Origin: Chloroflexota bacterium
GTDB taxonomy: Bacteria; Chloroflexota; Anaerolineae; Aggregatilineales; UBA2796
Assembly: GCA_021325095.1 (NCBI GenBank)
Contig: JAJPHV010000080.1
Span: forward strand, 1 to 35,938
Direction of reading: 5' to 3'
Length of the DNA stretch: 35,938 bases
Shown: one piece after another, positions 16,002 through 24,219 of the stretch
Layout: every line of letters starts with the position of its first letter
How positions within the stretch are numbered: the stretch's first letter is position 1
Notes under the pieces: model-generated
What the model was told of the DNA's origin: nothing
What the model saw: the letters and a program-made list of their open reading frames with translations, nothing else
Databases searched by the model: none
Program-made: the position numbers and the translations under genes

Positions 16002-18389
16002 ATGGCTGTGCGCAGTAAACTACTTCCCTTTCAAGGGCCAAGACTGGTTTTTTTCTCGGTGGTGATGGTGGCGACATTCGTGGTGCTGGTCGGTCGGCTC
16101 TATGAATGGCAGTTCGTGCGGTACAGCGAATTCCTGGCCGGAGCGCAGGAGAACGCTATCCAGAGTGTGCCGCTGCCCGCGCCGCGCGGCGTGATCTATG
16201 ACCGGTACGGCATCGAACTGGCGCTGAACGCCCCCGCCTTTAACGTGGAAGTGATTCCGGCGAACCTGCCCGACGACGAGACTGCCACGCTGGACGTGTT
16301 GAACCGTCTGTCGGCGCTGATTGATGTGCCCGCGACGCGGGCCGCTGCGGACGCAGCGGGCAAACGCGGCATCCGCAGCTTGCAAGAAATGGTCAAAGAG
16401 GGCGAGGGCATTGCGCCCTATCGTCCGGTGGTGGTCAAGACCGACGTGGATCAGCGCATCGCGCAATCCATCCTTGAGGACAACCAGAATCTGCCGGGCG
16501 TCCAGGTCGAATGGGGGGCGGTGCGCCAGTACCCGAACGGCGCGCTGACCTCGCAGATCATCGGCTACCTCGGCCCCATCGGGGCGGAAGAGGCCGAGAA
16601 GCTGCGCCAACAAGGTTACAACCCGGCCTTTGAGCGGGTCGGGTATGCGGGCGTCGAGGCGTTTCTGGAAGACGACCTGGCGGGCAAACGCGGCCTGGAA
16701 ACGCGCGTGGTGGACGTGGCAGGGCTGCCGGTGCGGGTGGTGAAGCGTGACGAGCCGGTGGCAGGCAAGAGCGTGCGCCTGACCATCGACACGGAACTGC
16801 AAAAACTGGCACAAGAAGCGATTGCCAACATGATTAACCACATCAACGCCAGAGAAACGCGCACCGTGACTCAGGCGGGAACGGTGATTGCGCTTAACCC
16901 CAAGACCGGGGAAATCCTGGCAATGGTAAGCTGGCCGACCTACGACAACAGCCGCTTTGCGCGCGTCATCGACGCCGATTATTACCTGCGCGTGCTGAAC
17001 GACCCGGAAAAGCCATTTATCAACCATGCGATCAGTGCTCGCTACCCACCCGGTTCGGTCTGGAAGCTGATCACGGCGACGGGTGTGGCGCAGGAAAAGG
17101 TGATCGACCCGAAAGCCACGCTGTTCGACGGTGGCGATCTGTTTGTCGAGAACAGCTTCGCCAAGAACGATCCGGGCAGCCGACAACGCTTCGTATGCTG
17201 GCTGCGGAAGGGGCATGGCGAAGTGGACTTGATTCACGGCATTGCGTGGAGTTGTGACGTTTATTTTTACCAGATCGGCGGGGGCAACCCGGAAGTCCCT
17301 GCATCGAAGTTGAGGCCGGGCGGGCTGGGCATCGTCGATCTGGATCGGTATGCGACGATGTTCGGCATTGGCTCCCGGTTGGGCATTGAACTGCCCGGTG
17401 AGGAAGCGGGCCGAATGCCCGACCCGGACTGGAAACGGCGTGTGCATGGCGAAAGCTGGTCAACAGGCGACACCTACAATGCGTCGTTCGGGCAGGGCTA
17501 CGTGACAGTAACGCCGCTGCAACTGATCACTGCCATCGCGGCCATTGCCAACGGGGGCACGCTCTACCAGCCGACGGTAGTCAATAGCTGGCTGGACGCC
17601 GAGGGCAACGTGCTCAAGCCACTGACGCCTGTGGTGGAGCGCACGCTGGTTCTGCCAACAGACGGCAGACCGGCCATCTTGAACCTGCGGGAAGATATGT
17701 ATATCCAGGGCAAGAACAGCATAGACTGCATCTGCGATCCCCACAGCCCGTTCAACGACCCGACGGACAAGCTGTACGACCCGAACCAGCCAAAATGCAC
17801 CGAAGAACTGGTGAAGAACTACAAGGCGACGGCCCACATTGACCGCGACCCGAACCCCAACGACGAAATCCACGACTGGCAGGACATCGAATACACGGTC
17901 AATGTACCGTACAGCTACAATTACAGCTTTTCGTGCAACCCACTTCTGTTCAACCCGGATTACCATCCGCCGTTTGTAGACCCGGCGAACCTGAGCCTGA
18001 TCCAACAAGGAATGCGTGGGGCGGTGACTATTCCGGGCGGGACGGCGCGCATCCTGCAAACCAAGATGGGCTATGTGGAAGTGGCGGGCAAGACGGGCAC
18101 GGCGGAATACTGCGACGACATCGCCAACAAGCAAGGGTTGTGCATTCCGGGCAGTTGGCCGGCCCATGCGTGGTTTGTCGGCTACGCGCCGTACAATGAC
18201 CCGGAGATCATGGCGATTGCCTTCGTGTATCATGGCGGCGAAGGAGCCATCAACGCGCTGCCGGTTGTGGGCAGCGTGATGAACTGCTATTTCCGGCTAA
18301 AAGGGCAACGTTCTCAGAACGGCGGCAAGGGGCCTGTAACGCCGTGCCCCGACACACAAACGGACTTCTACACGGATACGCTGAGTTGA
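16002..18389 (+). CDS. mrdA: Penicillin-binding protein 2 (elongation transpeptidase)
   Basis: This 795-residue class B PBP cross-links peptidoglycan during elongation. One membrane segment lies at about 15-38. The dimerisation/pedestal domain has the RGVIYDRYGIELALN motif. The transpeptidase domain has the active-site SVWK (Ser at about residue 352) and SCD as the second motif (about 416, the SxD form typical of PBP2). It has KTGTAEY at about 697. It is longer than typical PBP2 (about 630 residues). Much of the excess is an insertion at about 570-665, before the KTG motif, containing several Cys (IDCICDP, KCTEE, FSCNP) and many Asp/Pro/Tyr. RodA, the usual partner, is not in the window. ATG 16002 follows a GGAG site. 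Confidence 0.95.
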   Translation: MAVRSKLLPFQGPRLVFFSVVMVATFVVLVGRLYEWQFVRYSEFLAGAQENAIQSVPLPAPRGVIYDRYGIELALNAPAFNVEVIPANLPDDETATLDVLNRLSALIDVPATRAAADAAGKRGIRSLQEMVKEGEGIAPYRPVVVKTDVDQRIAQSILEDNQNLPGVQVEWGAVRQYPNGALTSQIIGYLGPIGAEEAEKLRQQGYNPAFERVGYAGVEAFLEDDLAGKRGLETRVVDVAGLPVRVVKRDEPVAGKSVRLTIDTELQKLAQEAIANMINHINARETRTVTQAGTVIALNPKTGEILAMVSWPTYDNSRFARVIDADYYLRVLNDPEKPFINHAISARYPPGSVWKLITATGVAQEKVIDPKATLFDGGDLFVENSFAKNDPGSRQRFVCWLRKGHGEVDLIHGIAWSCDVYFYQIGGGNPEVPASKLRPGGLGIVDLDRYATMFGIGSRLGIELPGEEAGRMPDPDWKRRVHGESWSTGDTYNASFGQGYVTVTPLQLITAIAAIANGGTLYQPTVVNSWLDAEGNVLKPLTPVVERTLVLPTDGRPAILNLREDMYIQGKNSIDCICDPHSPFNDPTDKLYDPNQPKCTEELVKNYKATAHIDRDPNPNDEIHDWQDIEYTVNVPYSYNYSFSCNPLLFNPDYHPPFVDPANLSLIQQGMRGAVTIPGGTARILQTKMGYVEVAGKTGTAEYCDDIANKQGLCIPGSWPAHAWFVGYAPYNDPEIMAIAFVYHGGEGAINALPVVGSVMNCYFRLKGQRSQNGGKGPVTPCPDTQTDFYTDTLS

Positions 18390-18430
18390 CCTCACCCCCT
18401 GCCCCCCTCTCTACGGTGTGGAGAGGGGGA
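18389..18430. repeat. REP-like palindrome after mrdA
   Basis: CCCCCTCTC and GAGAGGGGG flank a 9-nt loop, preceded by CCTCACCCCC. The first base overlaps the mrdA stop. The possible GTG start of the next gene lies in the loop. Confidence 0.72.
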
Positions 18431-19135
18431 ACCGGCTGGCGGGCCAGGCTACGGCGAGCGCTGAGGCGGCTGAAGGCGCGCGCAGCCGTCGAGACGCTGC
18501 CCTCCGTCGAGGCGTATGCGCTGTGGGCGGCGGCGTATCCGCCACGCGCACACAACCGCCTGATGGAAATCGAGCAGGCGGAAATGCTCAGGCTGCTGCC
18601 GAACGTAGCCGGGCGCAGCGTGCTTGACCTGGCGTGCGGCACAGGGCGCTACGGGCTGATCGCAGGGCAGCGCGGGGCCAGACGAGTTGTGGGCGCGGAC
18701 AACAGCGCAGCGATGCTGCAACGCGGCGGCCTGCGCCCGGCAGCGGAGGCCAGCATGACGGCCCTGCCCTTCGCGGCGAACAGCTTCGAGGTGGTGATAT
18801 GCGGGCTGGCGCTGGGCCACCTGCCGCCGGAGGCGATGCGCCGTGCCATTGCTGAGATTGCCAGGGTGCTGCGGCAAGGCGGCACGGCGCTGTTCAGCGA
18901 CTTTCACCCGTATCTGTACTTGAAGGGCGGACGGCGCACCTTCTGCGCCCCGGACGGGGCAACGTATGCCGTCGAGCACTACCCGCACCTGGTGGCGGAC
19001 TACTTCGCGGCGATCAGCGCAGCAGGCATGATGGTCACGGCGATCTCGGAACCGCTGCGGCAGGTAGATGGGGCGGAAGTGCCAGTGGTATTAGTGATGC
19101 AATGTCACCTGATCGCCTGTTTTTCAGGCGAATAA
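18416..19135 (+). CDS. Class I SAM-dependent methyltransferase
   Basis: This is a methyltransferase of about 240 residues. It has the SAM-binding motif I VLDLACGTGRYG, motif II VVGADNSAAML, the acidic motif III-IV region FEVVICGLALGHL, and post-motif EIARVLRQGGTALFSDFHP. The segment EAYALWAAAYPP near the N-terminus is the usual opening of this family, so the ATG at 18563 would cut into the domain. The frame is open back to 18344, inside mrdA, but that stretch is only the translated REP palindrome. GTG 18416, in the loop of that palindrome, is my tentative start. The substrate is unknown. The codons near the end contain a perfect hairpin CGCCTG-T5-CAGGCG (19114-19130). Confidence 0.8.
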   Translation: MWRGGTGWRARLRRALRRLKARAAVETLPSVEAYALWAAAYPPRAHNRLMEIEQAEMLRLLPNVAGRSVLDLACGTGRYGLIAGQRGARRVVGADNSAAMLQRGGLRPAAEASMTALPFAANSFEVVICGLALGHLPPEAMRRAIAEIARVLRQGGTALFSDFHPYLYLKGGRRTFCAPDGATYAVEHYPHLVADYFAAISAAGMMVTAISEPLRQVDGAEVPVVLVMQCHLIACFSGE

Positions 19136-19232
19136 CAGGCAGCCCCTCTTCTCAGGCCCCTCTTGATTCTCATTCTTAGCAGGCAGGTTACGCCTGATCA
19201 CCTGTTTAACAGGCATCCTGATCAGGCCAGCT

Positions 19233-19658
19233 TCACTCCTCCGGTAGATGCTCGGGGCCAGAAGCCATGCCCGGTTGGGGTAGGGTGGGCGCTGGCTCAT
19301 TGGGAGGCCCGTAGCGAATCACAATTCGATCAGGCGGGGAAGGTCTCTTGTCCGCTTCGGTAGGGACATCCTGGGTGTGGATTGAGCCATCGACGTGAAG
19401 GTTGAGCCACTTGACCAGATCGAGCCACTCTTTGGCCGTCAGCGCAAGGGTTCGCTCCCCAACGAGCGTAATCTGGCCGGTGGCGATGGCCTGCCAGACC
19501 AGGCGGGCCATGAAGGCTTTGTTGGGGAGATCGCCAAAGGAGTCGTGTTCACCCACTTCGCGCAGGGCATTGGCGAGGGCGCGCTCATTGCGCGGGCGAC
19601 CTTTGGGATTGCCGGACTGACCTTTTTGCCACTGGCCCCGATTGACATGGTTGATCAT
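19233..19658 (-). CDS. DUF5681-domain protein, probably phage-derived
   Basis: This 141-residue protein opens with the DUF5681 signature WQKGQSGNPKGRP followed by a helical region (ALANALREV, then MARLVWQAIATGQITL). The C-terminal 40 residues are Pro-rich and look disordered. DUF5681 genes are common in prophages and near terminase genes, but no other phage gene is next to this one. A LexA-type box lies 68 bp upstream with a promoter-like TTTACG-17-TACAAT between, so DNA-damage control is plausible. Function is unknown. Confidence 0.72.
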   Translation of the reverse strand: MINHVNRGQWQKGQSGNPKGRPRNERALANALREVGEHDSFGDLPNKAFMARLVWQAIATGQITLVGERTLALTAKEWLDLVKWLNLHVDGSIHTQDVPTEADKRPSPPDRIVIRYGPPNEPAPTLPQPGMASGPEHLPEE

Positions 19659-19725
19659 GCCGATATCCTTTCCGACTGGAGAAGACGGGAAGGGAATTGT
19701 AGGGGTCTGGCGGGCGGGCGTAAAT

Positions 19726-19741
19726 TAGAACTTACGTTCTA
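19726..19741. promoter_or_regulatory. LexA-like (SOS) box upstream of the DUF5681 gene
   Basis: TAGAAC-TTAC-GTTCTA is a perfect 6+6 inverted repeat around GAAC-N4-GTTC, the core of the Gram-positive LexA box (CGAACRNRYGTTYC). On the minus strand it lies just before a candidate -35 (TTTACG, 19719-19724) and -10 (TACAAT, 19696-19701). The motif is clear. LexA control is inferred. Confidence 0.5.
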
Positions 19742-19782
19742 GTATGGTTGGAAAAGGGTTAGCAGCGCCGGGCTGGAGGCGG

Positions 19783-20547
19783 TCAGTCCAGGGGGCCGTA
19801 GTTGTACGTATTGCCGATGAGTCGGTAGCCCATTTCTTCGTAAAGGGAGCGGCCCATGGGGGAGGCGACCAGGACGCTATCGGTATAGCCCTCGTCGGCG
19901 GCTTCGGCCAGTGCCCGCATCAAGATGGCGGAGGCCAGGCCCTGACGGCGAAACGGGCGCAGCGTGCCAACGTTCCAGACGCCCACCATTGAATCGGTGA
20001 TCAGGATAGTGGCGCACGCAGCGGCGTCCTGGCCCAGGTAGGCCAGGTAATGGCGGATGGTCGGATCACTGAAATGTTCGTCCCGGACGATGGAGCGCCC
20101 GGTTTCGGGGCCGATGAAGAAGACACTGTACAGCACACGCAGCAATTCGGGGCGGTGTTCGGGGCAGGCACGGACGACGCGCGCCGCAGGGTTGACATGC
20201 AGCGGGCGGGGCAGGCCGTGCAGGGCAAAGATGGGGTTGCTGACGCGCTCTCCGAACCGGCGAGAGACCAGCCACGCCGCCACGTCGGGAAGCATGGTGT
20301 CGTCGAAGACCACGCTGTACTCCGCGCCGAAACGCCGGAAAAATGCGCCAGCCGCCGCGAGCAGGCGATCATCCAGCGCGTCGGGGTGGTGCAGCCAGAG
20401 GTGGTTGACGCTATGGAGCCAGGTGACGCCGCTGTAGGAGAGCGTATAGCCGGGGGTGGTGTGCGTGACGGCGGTGGGGGATTCCCAGTAGATGCGCCGG
20501 TAAAAGTCCGCAACACTGTTCAGCGCGGCGCTGAGGGTGAGGGCCAT
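19783..20547 (-). CDS. GNAT-family N-acetyltransferase
   Basis: This 254-residue protein has a C-terminal GNAT domain (about 130-250). It shows acetyl-CoA motif A VGTLRPFRRQGLASAILMRA (pyrophosphate loop R-x-x-G-x-A) and the motif B-like SPMGRSLYEEMGYRLI. The first half is less conserved and probably forms a substrate lid or a decayed GNAT repeat. The acceptor is unknown. It starts only 3 bp after the stop of the upstream histidine kinase, so it is the last gene of a cyclase-kinase-GNAT operon. Confidence 0.85.
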   Translation of the reverse strand: MALTLSAALNSVADFYRRIYWESPTAVTHTTPGYTLSYSGVTWLHSVNHLWLHHPDALDDRLLAAAGAFFRRFGAEYSVVFDDTMLPDVAAWLVSRRFGERVSNPIFALHGLPRPLHVNPAARVVRACPEHRPELLRVLYSVFFIGPETGRSIVRDEHFSDPTIRHYLAYLGQDAAACATILITDSMVGVWNVGTLRPFRRQGLASAILMRALAEAADEGYTDSVLVASPMGRSLYEEMGYRLIGNTYNYGPLD

Positions 20548-20550
20548 CGC

Positions 20551-21588
20551 TCAGGCCAGCGGCAGCGTCAAGATGAAGGTGCTGCCCTGCCCGTAGACGC
20601 TTTCGGCGCGGATCGTGCCGCCATGCCGTTTGAGGATGGCCTGCGCCATCGTCAGGCCGATGCCGCCGCCAGGCAAGTTGCGGACACGCTCGTCGGGCAC
20701 GCGATAGAGCCGGTCAAAAATCTGGCCCAACTCGTGTTCCGGGATGCCAATGCCGCGATCCGCGACGGTACAGCGAATCTGGCCGCGATCCTCGTAGGCA
20801 TGAATGGCGATGGGGTGCTCGGGCAGGGAATATAACAGCGCATTGTGGACGAGGTTATAGATGGCCTGCTTGAGGCGCATCGGGTCGCCCATGACGATGG
20901 GCATGGGCTGCTGGGTGCTGACGGCGATACTGATCTGCCTAGCCTGAGCCTGTGGCGACAGCTCGGCCACGACCTCGCTGATCAGCCTGTCCAGCGAGAC
21001 GGGGACGCTGCTCATGGGCATTCCGGCTTCGACCCAGGTGAGATCGACCAGCGTCTGCACGAGGTCGCGCAGTTTATGCGAAGTCTGACGGATGCGCGTG
21101 ACAAACTTCTGCTGGTCGGTATTCAGCGTGCCATACATGCCGATCAGTTCGGCGAAGCCTTCAATGGCCGAGATAGGATTACTCAGATCGTGCGAGATGC
21201 GATAAATCAACTGTTCGCGGCGCGACTCCAATTCTTCGCGTTCAGTGATGTCTTGCAGAAGCACCAGCCGCCCGCCACCAGCAGCCGCGTCCGGGCCTGT
21301 CTCTTCGCCATTAACCTCATCGTGCCCGATCCCGATGGCAATGCGCTTATCGGGCAGCGGGATACGGCGGGTGGTCTGGCCGCTCTCGGTCAGCAGGGCG
21401 AGCAGCGCGGGCTGATCTTTGAAGAGGGAACTGGCATGTTTGCCCAGGCAGTCCTCCGGGGCGCAATGCAACATGGCGGCAGCCGCCGGGTTCATGCGCA
21501 CCAGGACATCATCGGCGTCCAGGATCAGCACACCGTCGGAGGTATAGCGAAAGAGCAGATCAGAAGCAATTTCAAATTGGGATTCCAT
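20551..21588 (-). CDS. Soluble PAS-domain histidine kinase, orphan
   Basis: This 345-residue kinase has an N-terminal PAS domain (about 10-115; FRYTSDGVLILDADD), a HisKA domain with LIYRISHDLSNPISAIEGF (phospho-His in ISHDL), and a HATPase domain with NLVHNALLYS, ADRGIGIP and GGGIGLTMAQAIL. No membrane segment is seen, so it should sense something in the cytoplasm. No response regulator is next to it. It lies 9 bp after the cyclase stop and just before the GNAT gene, so those enzymes may be tied to its signal. Confidence 0.9.
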   Translation of the reverse strand: MESQFEIASDLLFRYTSDGVLILDADDVLVRMNPAAAAMLHCAPEDCLGKHASSLFKDQPALLALLTESGQTTRRIPLPDKRIAIGIGHDEVNGEETGPDAAAGGGRLVLLQDITEREELESRREQLIYRISHDLSNPISAIEGFAELIGMYGTLNTDQQKFVTRIRQTSHKLRDLVQTLVDLTWVEAGMPMSSVPVSLDRLISEVVAELSPQAQARQISIAVSTQQPMPIVMGDPMRLKQAIYNLVHNALLYSLPEHPIAIHAYEDRGQIRCTVADRGIGIPEHELGQIFDRLYRVPDERVRNLPGGGIGLTMAQAILKRHGGTIRAESVYGQGSTFILTLPLA

Positions 21589-21597
21589 TGGTTGACC

Positions 21598-22272
21598 TCA
21601 CCTTTCCAGCACGGCAAAGGCGCGCACGGGGAACGTGCCAAAATTCTTGACCTTGACCGGGACGGCAAAGAACTTGAAGGGCTGACCCGCCGGAATCTGT
21701 TCCAGGCCACACAGGTGCTCGACGATTAAGATGTTTGCACCGAGCAGTGTTGTATGCACAGGCCGCCGCAGGTCGGCGGTGTCGTCGATGTTGTACGAGT
21801 CGATACCGACCAGGGTCGCGCCGCCGGCCTTCAGCGCCTGCGCCGCGCCTTCGGTCAGGAAGGAATGGCCCTCAAAATACAGGTCAGTTTTCCAGTGGCG
21901 TGCCCAGCCCGTCTGCACCAGGACCGCTTTGCCGCGCACGTCCAGACCCGCAAAGTATGATTCGCCAATCGCCCGTCCCTGTTCCGCCGGGATGCGCACC
22001 AGCACGCCATCCAGGCTGGCAAGCTGTTCGAGTGCCAACCCGGCCAGGTCAGTGCCGTCCGCAAAACGATGGAAAGGCGAATCCAGGTATGTGCCGGTGT
22101 TCGCCACCATCTCGATCTTGCCGATGTGGAACTCCGTGCCCGGCGCGTAGATTTTGCGCGACTCCTCGCGGCTCAGGTAGTCGCAGATGATGGGCGCGGG
22201 CAGGCCCTTGTAGGTGATCAGGCCGTCCTCGACGGTGTGGCTCAAGTCGATCAGATGGATAGGTGAAGGCAT
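21598..22272 (-). CDS. Cyclase-family protein (kynurenine-formamidase-like fold)
   Basis: This 224-residue member of the cyclase/KynB superfamily starts LIDLSHTVEDGLITY, as is usual. The metal-binding motif of KynB is HxGTHxDxPxH. Here it reads NTGTYLDSPFH, so two of the His ligands are replaced (by Asn and Tyr) while Asp and the last His remain. Other cyclase-family proteins also carry a TGTYLD form, so a working but different metal site or substrate is likely; kynurenine formamidase activity is doubtful. GIDSYNIDD and LIVEHLCGLEQIP are other family marks. An AGGAG site precedes ATG 22272. It is the first gene of the cyclase-kinase-GNAT operon. Confidence 0.85.
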   Translation of the reverse strand: MPSPIHLIDLSHTVEDGLITYKGLPAPIICDYLSREESRKIYAPGTEFHIGKIEMVANTGTYLDSPFHRFADGTDLAGLALEQLASLDGVLVRIPAEQGRAIGESYFAGLDVRGKAVLVQTGWARHWKTDLYFEGHSFLTEGAAQALKAGGATLVGIDSYNIDDTADLRRPVHTTLLGANILIVEHLCGLEQIPAGQPFKFFAVPVKVKNFGTFPVRAFAVLER

Positions 22273-22422
22273 GAGGTCTTTCTCCTGATGACCAGCAGTA
22301 TCAACACGCCAAACGATAGCACCGGGCGGGGCGCCATTGGCTATGCTCTGGCGTCGAACGTCTCAACATGGCGCTTCAATTTGGCAAAGGCCGTGATCTG
22401 GTCTGCGTAGAAGATCACTGCC

Positions 22423-22512
22423 GATTGTACCTGATCTTCGGGACGGCCTGTATCGTTATATCTGAGTGCGGTAAGATGTCGATTGGCGGCCCCGCCCCCA
22501 ACAGGTACAATC
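22423..22512. repeat. 11-bp inverted repeat in the region before lpdA
   Basis: GATTGTACCTG (22423-22433) and its exact complement CAGGTACAATC (22502-22512) are 68 bp apart in the 277-bp gap between the divergent cyclase and lpdA genes. It could close a large RNA hairpin or be a pair of protein sites. No known motif is recognised. Nothing else stands out in the gap. Confidence 0.5.
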
Positions 22513-22549
22513 TGCGCAGGTTCAGCCTTGAACACGATAGGAGCCTTTC

Positions 22550-23950
22550 ATGGCGAAAGAGTATGATGTGGTCGTCGTCGGCGCCGGGCCGGGCGGCTAC
22601 GTGTGTGCGATCCGGGCTTCGCAGTTGGGACTCAAAACCGCCATCGTCGAAAAGAAGTGGTGGGGTGGCGTCTGCCTGAACGTGGGCTGTATTCCCTCCA
22701 AGGCGCTGCTGCGCAACGCGGAACTGGCCCACATCGTGACGCACCGGGCGGAAGATTTCGGCTTCAAATTCGGCGGCAAGGTCGAGCTGGACTACAGCGT
22801 GGCATACAAGCGCAGCCGCCAGGTGGCAGATCGGCATGTCAAAGGCGTGCGCAGCCTGATGAAGAAGAACAAGATCGACACCTATGACGGTTGGGGCACG
22901 TTCAGCGGGGCCAAGACGATTGAAGTCGCGCTCAACGACGGCCAGAAGGAAACGCTGAACGCCAAAAACGTCGTGATCGCTACCGGAGCGCGCACCCGGC
23001 TGCTGCCCAACACGCAGGTGACGGATCGCGTGCGGACGTACCTGGAAGTGATCATGGACGAGAAATTGCCGAAGAGCATCATCATTGCGGGCGCGGGCGC
23101 CATCGGCGTCGAGTTCGGCTACGTAATGCACAACTACGGCGTGGATGTGACCATAGTCGAGTTTCTGCCGAACATGCTGCCGCTGGAAGATGAGGAAGTG
23201 TCGAGGGAACTGGAAAAGCAATACGTCCGTATGGGCGTCAAAGTCCACACCAACACGCGGGTGGATAAGATCGATGAGGATGCCAACGGTGTGACCGTGA
23301 GCGTGACCAAAGATGGCAAGCAGGAACAACTTAAAGCGGAAATGGTCTTGCAGGCGGTAGGCTGGCAGCCCAACACGGAGGGCTACGGACTGGAAAAGAC
23401 AGGCGTCAAGCTGACCGAGCGGGGCTGGATCGACATCGACGATCACATGCGCACCAATGTTCCGGGCGTATATGCGATTGGCGATGTGACCGGCAAGCTG
23501 ATGCTGGCGCACGTCGGCATGGCGATGGGCATTGTCGCCGCCGAAACGATTGCCAACGCCGAGACGATGCCTCTCGACTACGTGATGCTGCCGCGCTGCA
23601 CCTATTGCCAGCCGCAGGTCGCCAGCTTCGGCTATACCGAGAAGCAGGCCAGAGAAAAGGGCTACGAGATCAAGGTCGCCAAGTTCCCATTCATCGCCAA
23701 TGGCAAAGCTAGCGGCCTGGGTGAAAACGTGGGTTTCGTCAAGGTCATCTGCGACGCTAAGTACGGTGAAATCCTGGGTGGGCACCTGATCGGCCCGGAA
23801 GTGACCGAGCTGCTGCCCGAGTTGACGCTGGCGCGCCTGTGGGAGATGACCCCGGCGGAGATTGCACGCAATGTCCACGCGCACCCCACCCTGAGCGAAG
23901 CGCTCGGCCAGGTGGCCGAGGGGCTTGAAGGGCACATGATTGACCTCTAA
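22550..23950 (+). CDS. lpdA: Dihydrolipoyl dehydrogenase (E3)
   Basis: This 466-residue flavoprotein would reoxidise dihydrolipoamide in 2-oxoacid dehydrogenase or glycine-cleavage complexes using NAD+. The FAD site is [20 protein letters not shown]. The redox disulfide is C42/C47 in [12 protein letters not shown], the NAD site [15 protein letters not shown], the second FAD motif [15 protein letters not shown], and the catalytic pair H445 and E450 in HAHPTLSE. The KKWWGG before the disulfide resembles actinobacterial-type Lpd. No E1, E2 or glycine-cleavage genes are adjacent. A TAGGAG site precedes ATG 22550. The stop codon is the edge of a MITE insertion. Confidence 0.95.
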   Translation: MAKEYDVVVVGAGPGGYVCAIRASQLGLKTAIVEKKWWGGVCLNVGCIPSKALLRNAELAHIVTHRAEDFGFKFGGKVELDYSVAYKRSRQVADRHVKGVRSLMKKNKIDTYDGWGTFSGAKTIEVALNDGQKETLNAKNVVIATGARTRLLPNTQVTDRVRTYLEVIMDEKLPKSIIIAGAGAIGVEFGYVMHNYGVDVTIVEFLPNMLPLEDEEVSRELEKQYVRMGVKVHTNTRVDKIDEDANGVTVSVTKDGKQEQLKAEMVLQAVGWQPNTEGYGLEKTGVKLTERGWIDIDDHMRTNVPGVYAIGDVTGKLMLAHVGMAMGIVAAETIANAETMPLDYVMLPRCTYCQPQVASFGYTEKQAREKGYEIKVAKFPFIANGKASGLGENVGFVKVICDAKYGEILGGHLIGPEVTELLPELTLARLWEMTPAEIARNVHAHPTLSEALGQVAEGLEGHMIDL

Positions 23951-23952
23951 GG

Positions 23953-24112
23953 GCAATACCTTTTAGATAAGGAGGCGAGGGGCGGTAGTTTGCCTCACCC
24001 CCAACCCCTCTCCACCTTGTGGAGAGGGGAGTCTGGACCGGTCGGCTGCCCCTCTCCGCTGCGCAGAGAGGGGCAGGGGGTGAGGTATATCGCCTTAACT
24101 TAAAGGTATTGC
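23953..24112. mobile_element. MITE-like element, 160 bp, complete, with target-site duplication
   Basis: The left end GCAATACCTTTTAGATAAGG and the complement of the right end (24093-24112) agree at 18 of 20 bases. A direct repeat CTCTAAGG flanks it exactly (23945-23952 and 24113-24120); it can be read as up to 10-11 bp because it runs into the ends. Inside, CCTCACCCCC (23993-24002) pairs with GGGGGTGAGG (24076-24085), enclosing two perfect hairpins (24005-24029 and 24048-24074) of the CCCCTCTC/GAGAGGGG family. It has no coding capacity, so it must be moved by a transposase elsewhere. The insertion abuts the lpdA stop. A second copy starts at 35853. Confidence 0.8.
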
Positions 24113-24219
24113 CTCTAAGGGCCGTGCCGCAGCCTTAAAGCCCGGCGCCCCATCCCGGGTCGTTGGAGAGCGCCGGGGCCGGGGTCGATTCTATATACAA
24201 CTGAACAGGAGCAAACGTT

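Noticed and set aside
16020..17447. Minus-strand open frame of 475 codons inside mrdA
   Set aside because: It is antisense to PBP2 with all catalytic motifs intact on the plus strand, and the product is His/Arg/Val-rich with no family signal.
12531..18430. Regular CCCCTCTC/GAGAGGGG units considered as a CRISPR array
   Set aside because: The units are hundreds to thousands of bases apart, separated by genes, with no spacers and no cas genes.
22341..22535. Small minus-strand frame of 64 codons between the cyclase gene and lpdA
   Set aside because: It has no ribosome site, overlaps the lpdA upstream region with its inverted repeat, and has no recognised motif.
22415..23956. Minus-strand open frame of 513 codons across lpdA
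   Set aside because: It is a shadow of the lpdA codons; the plus-strand protein carries the full disulfide, FAD and NAD motifs.
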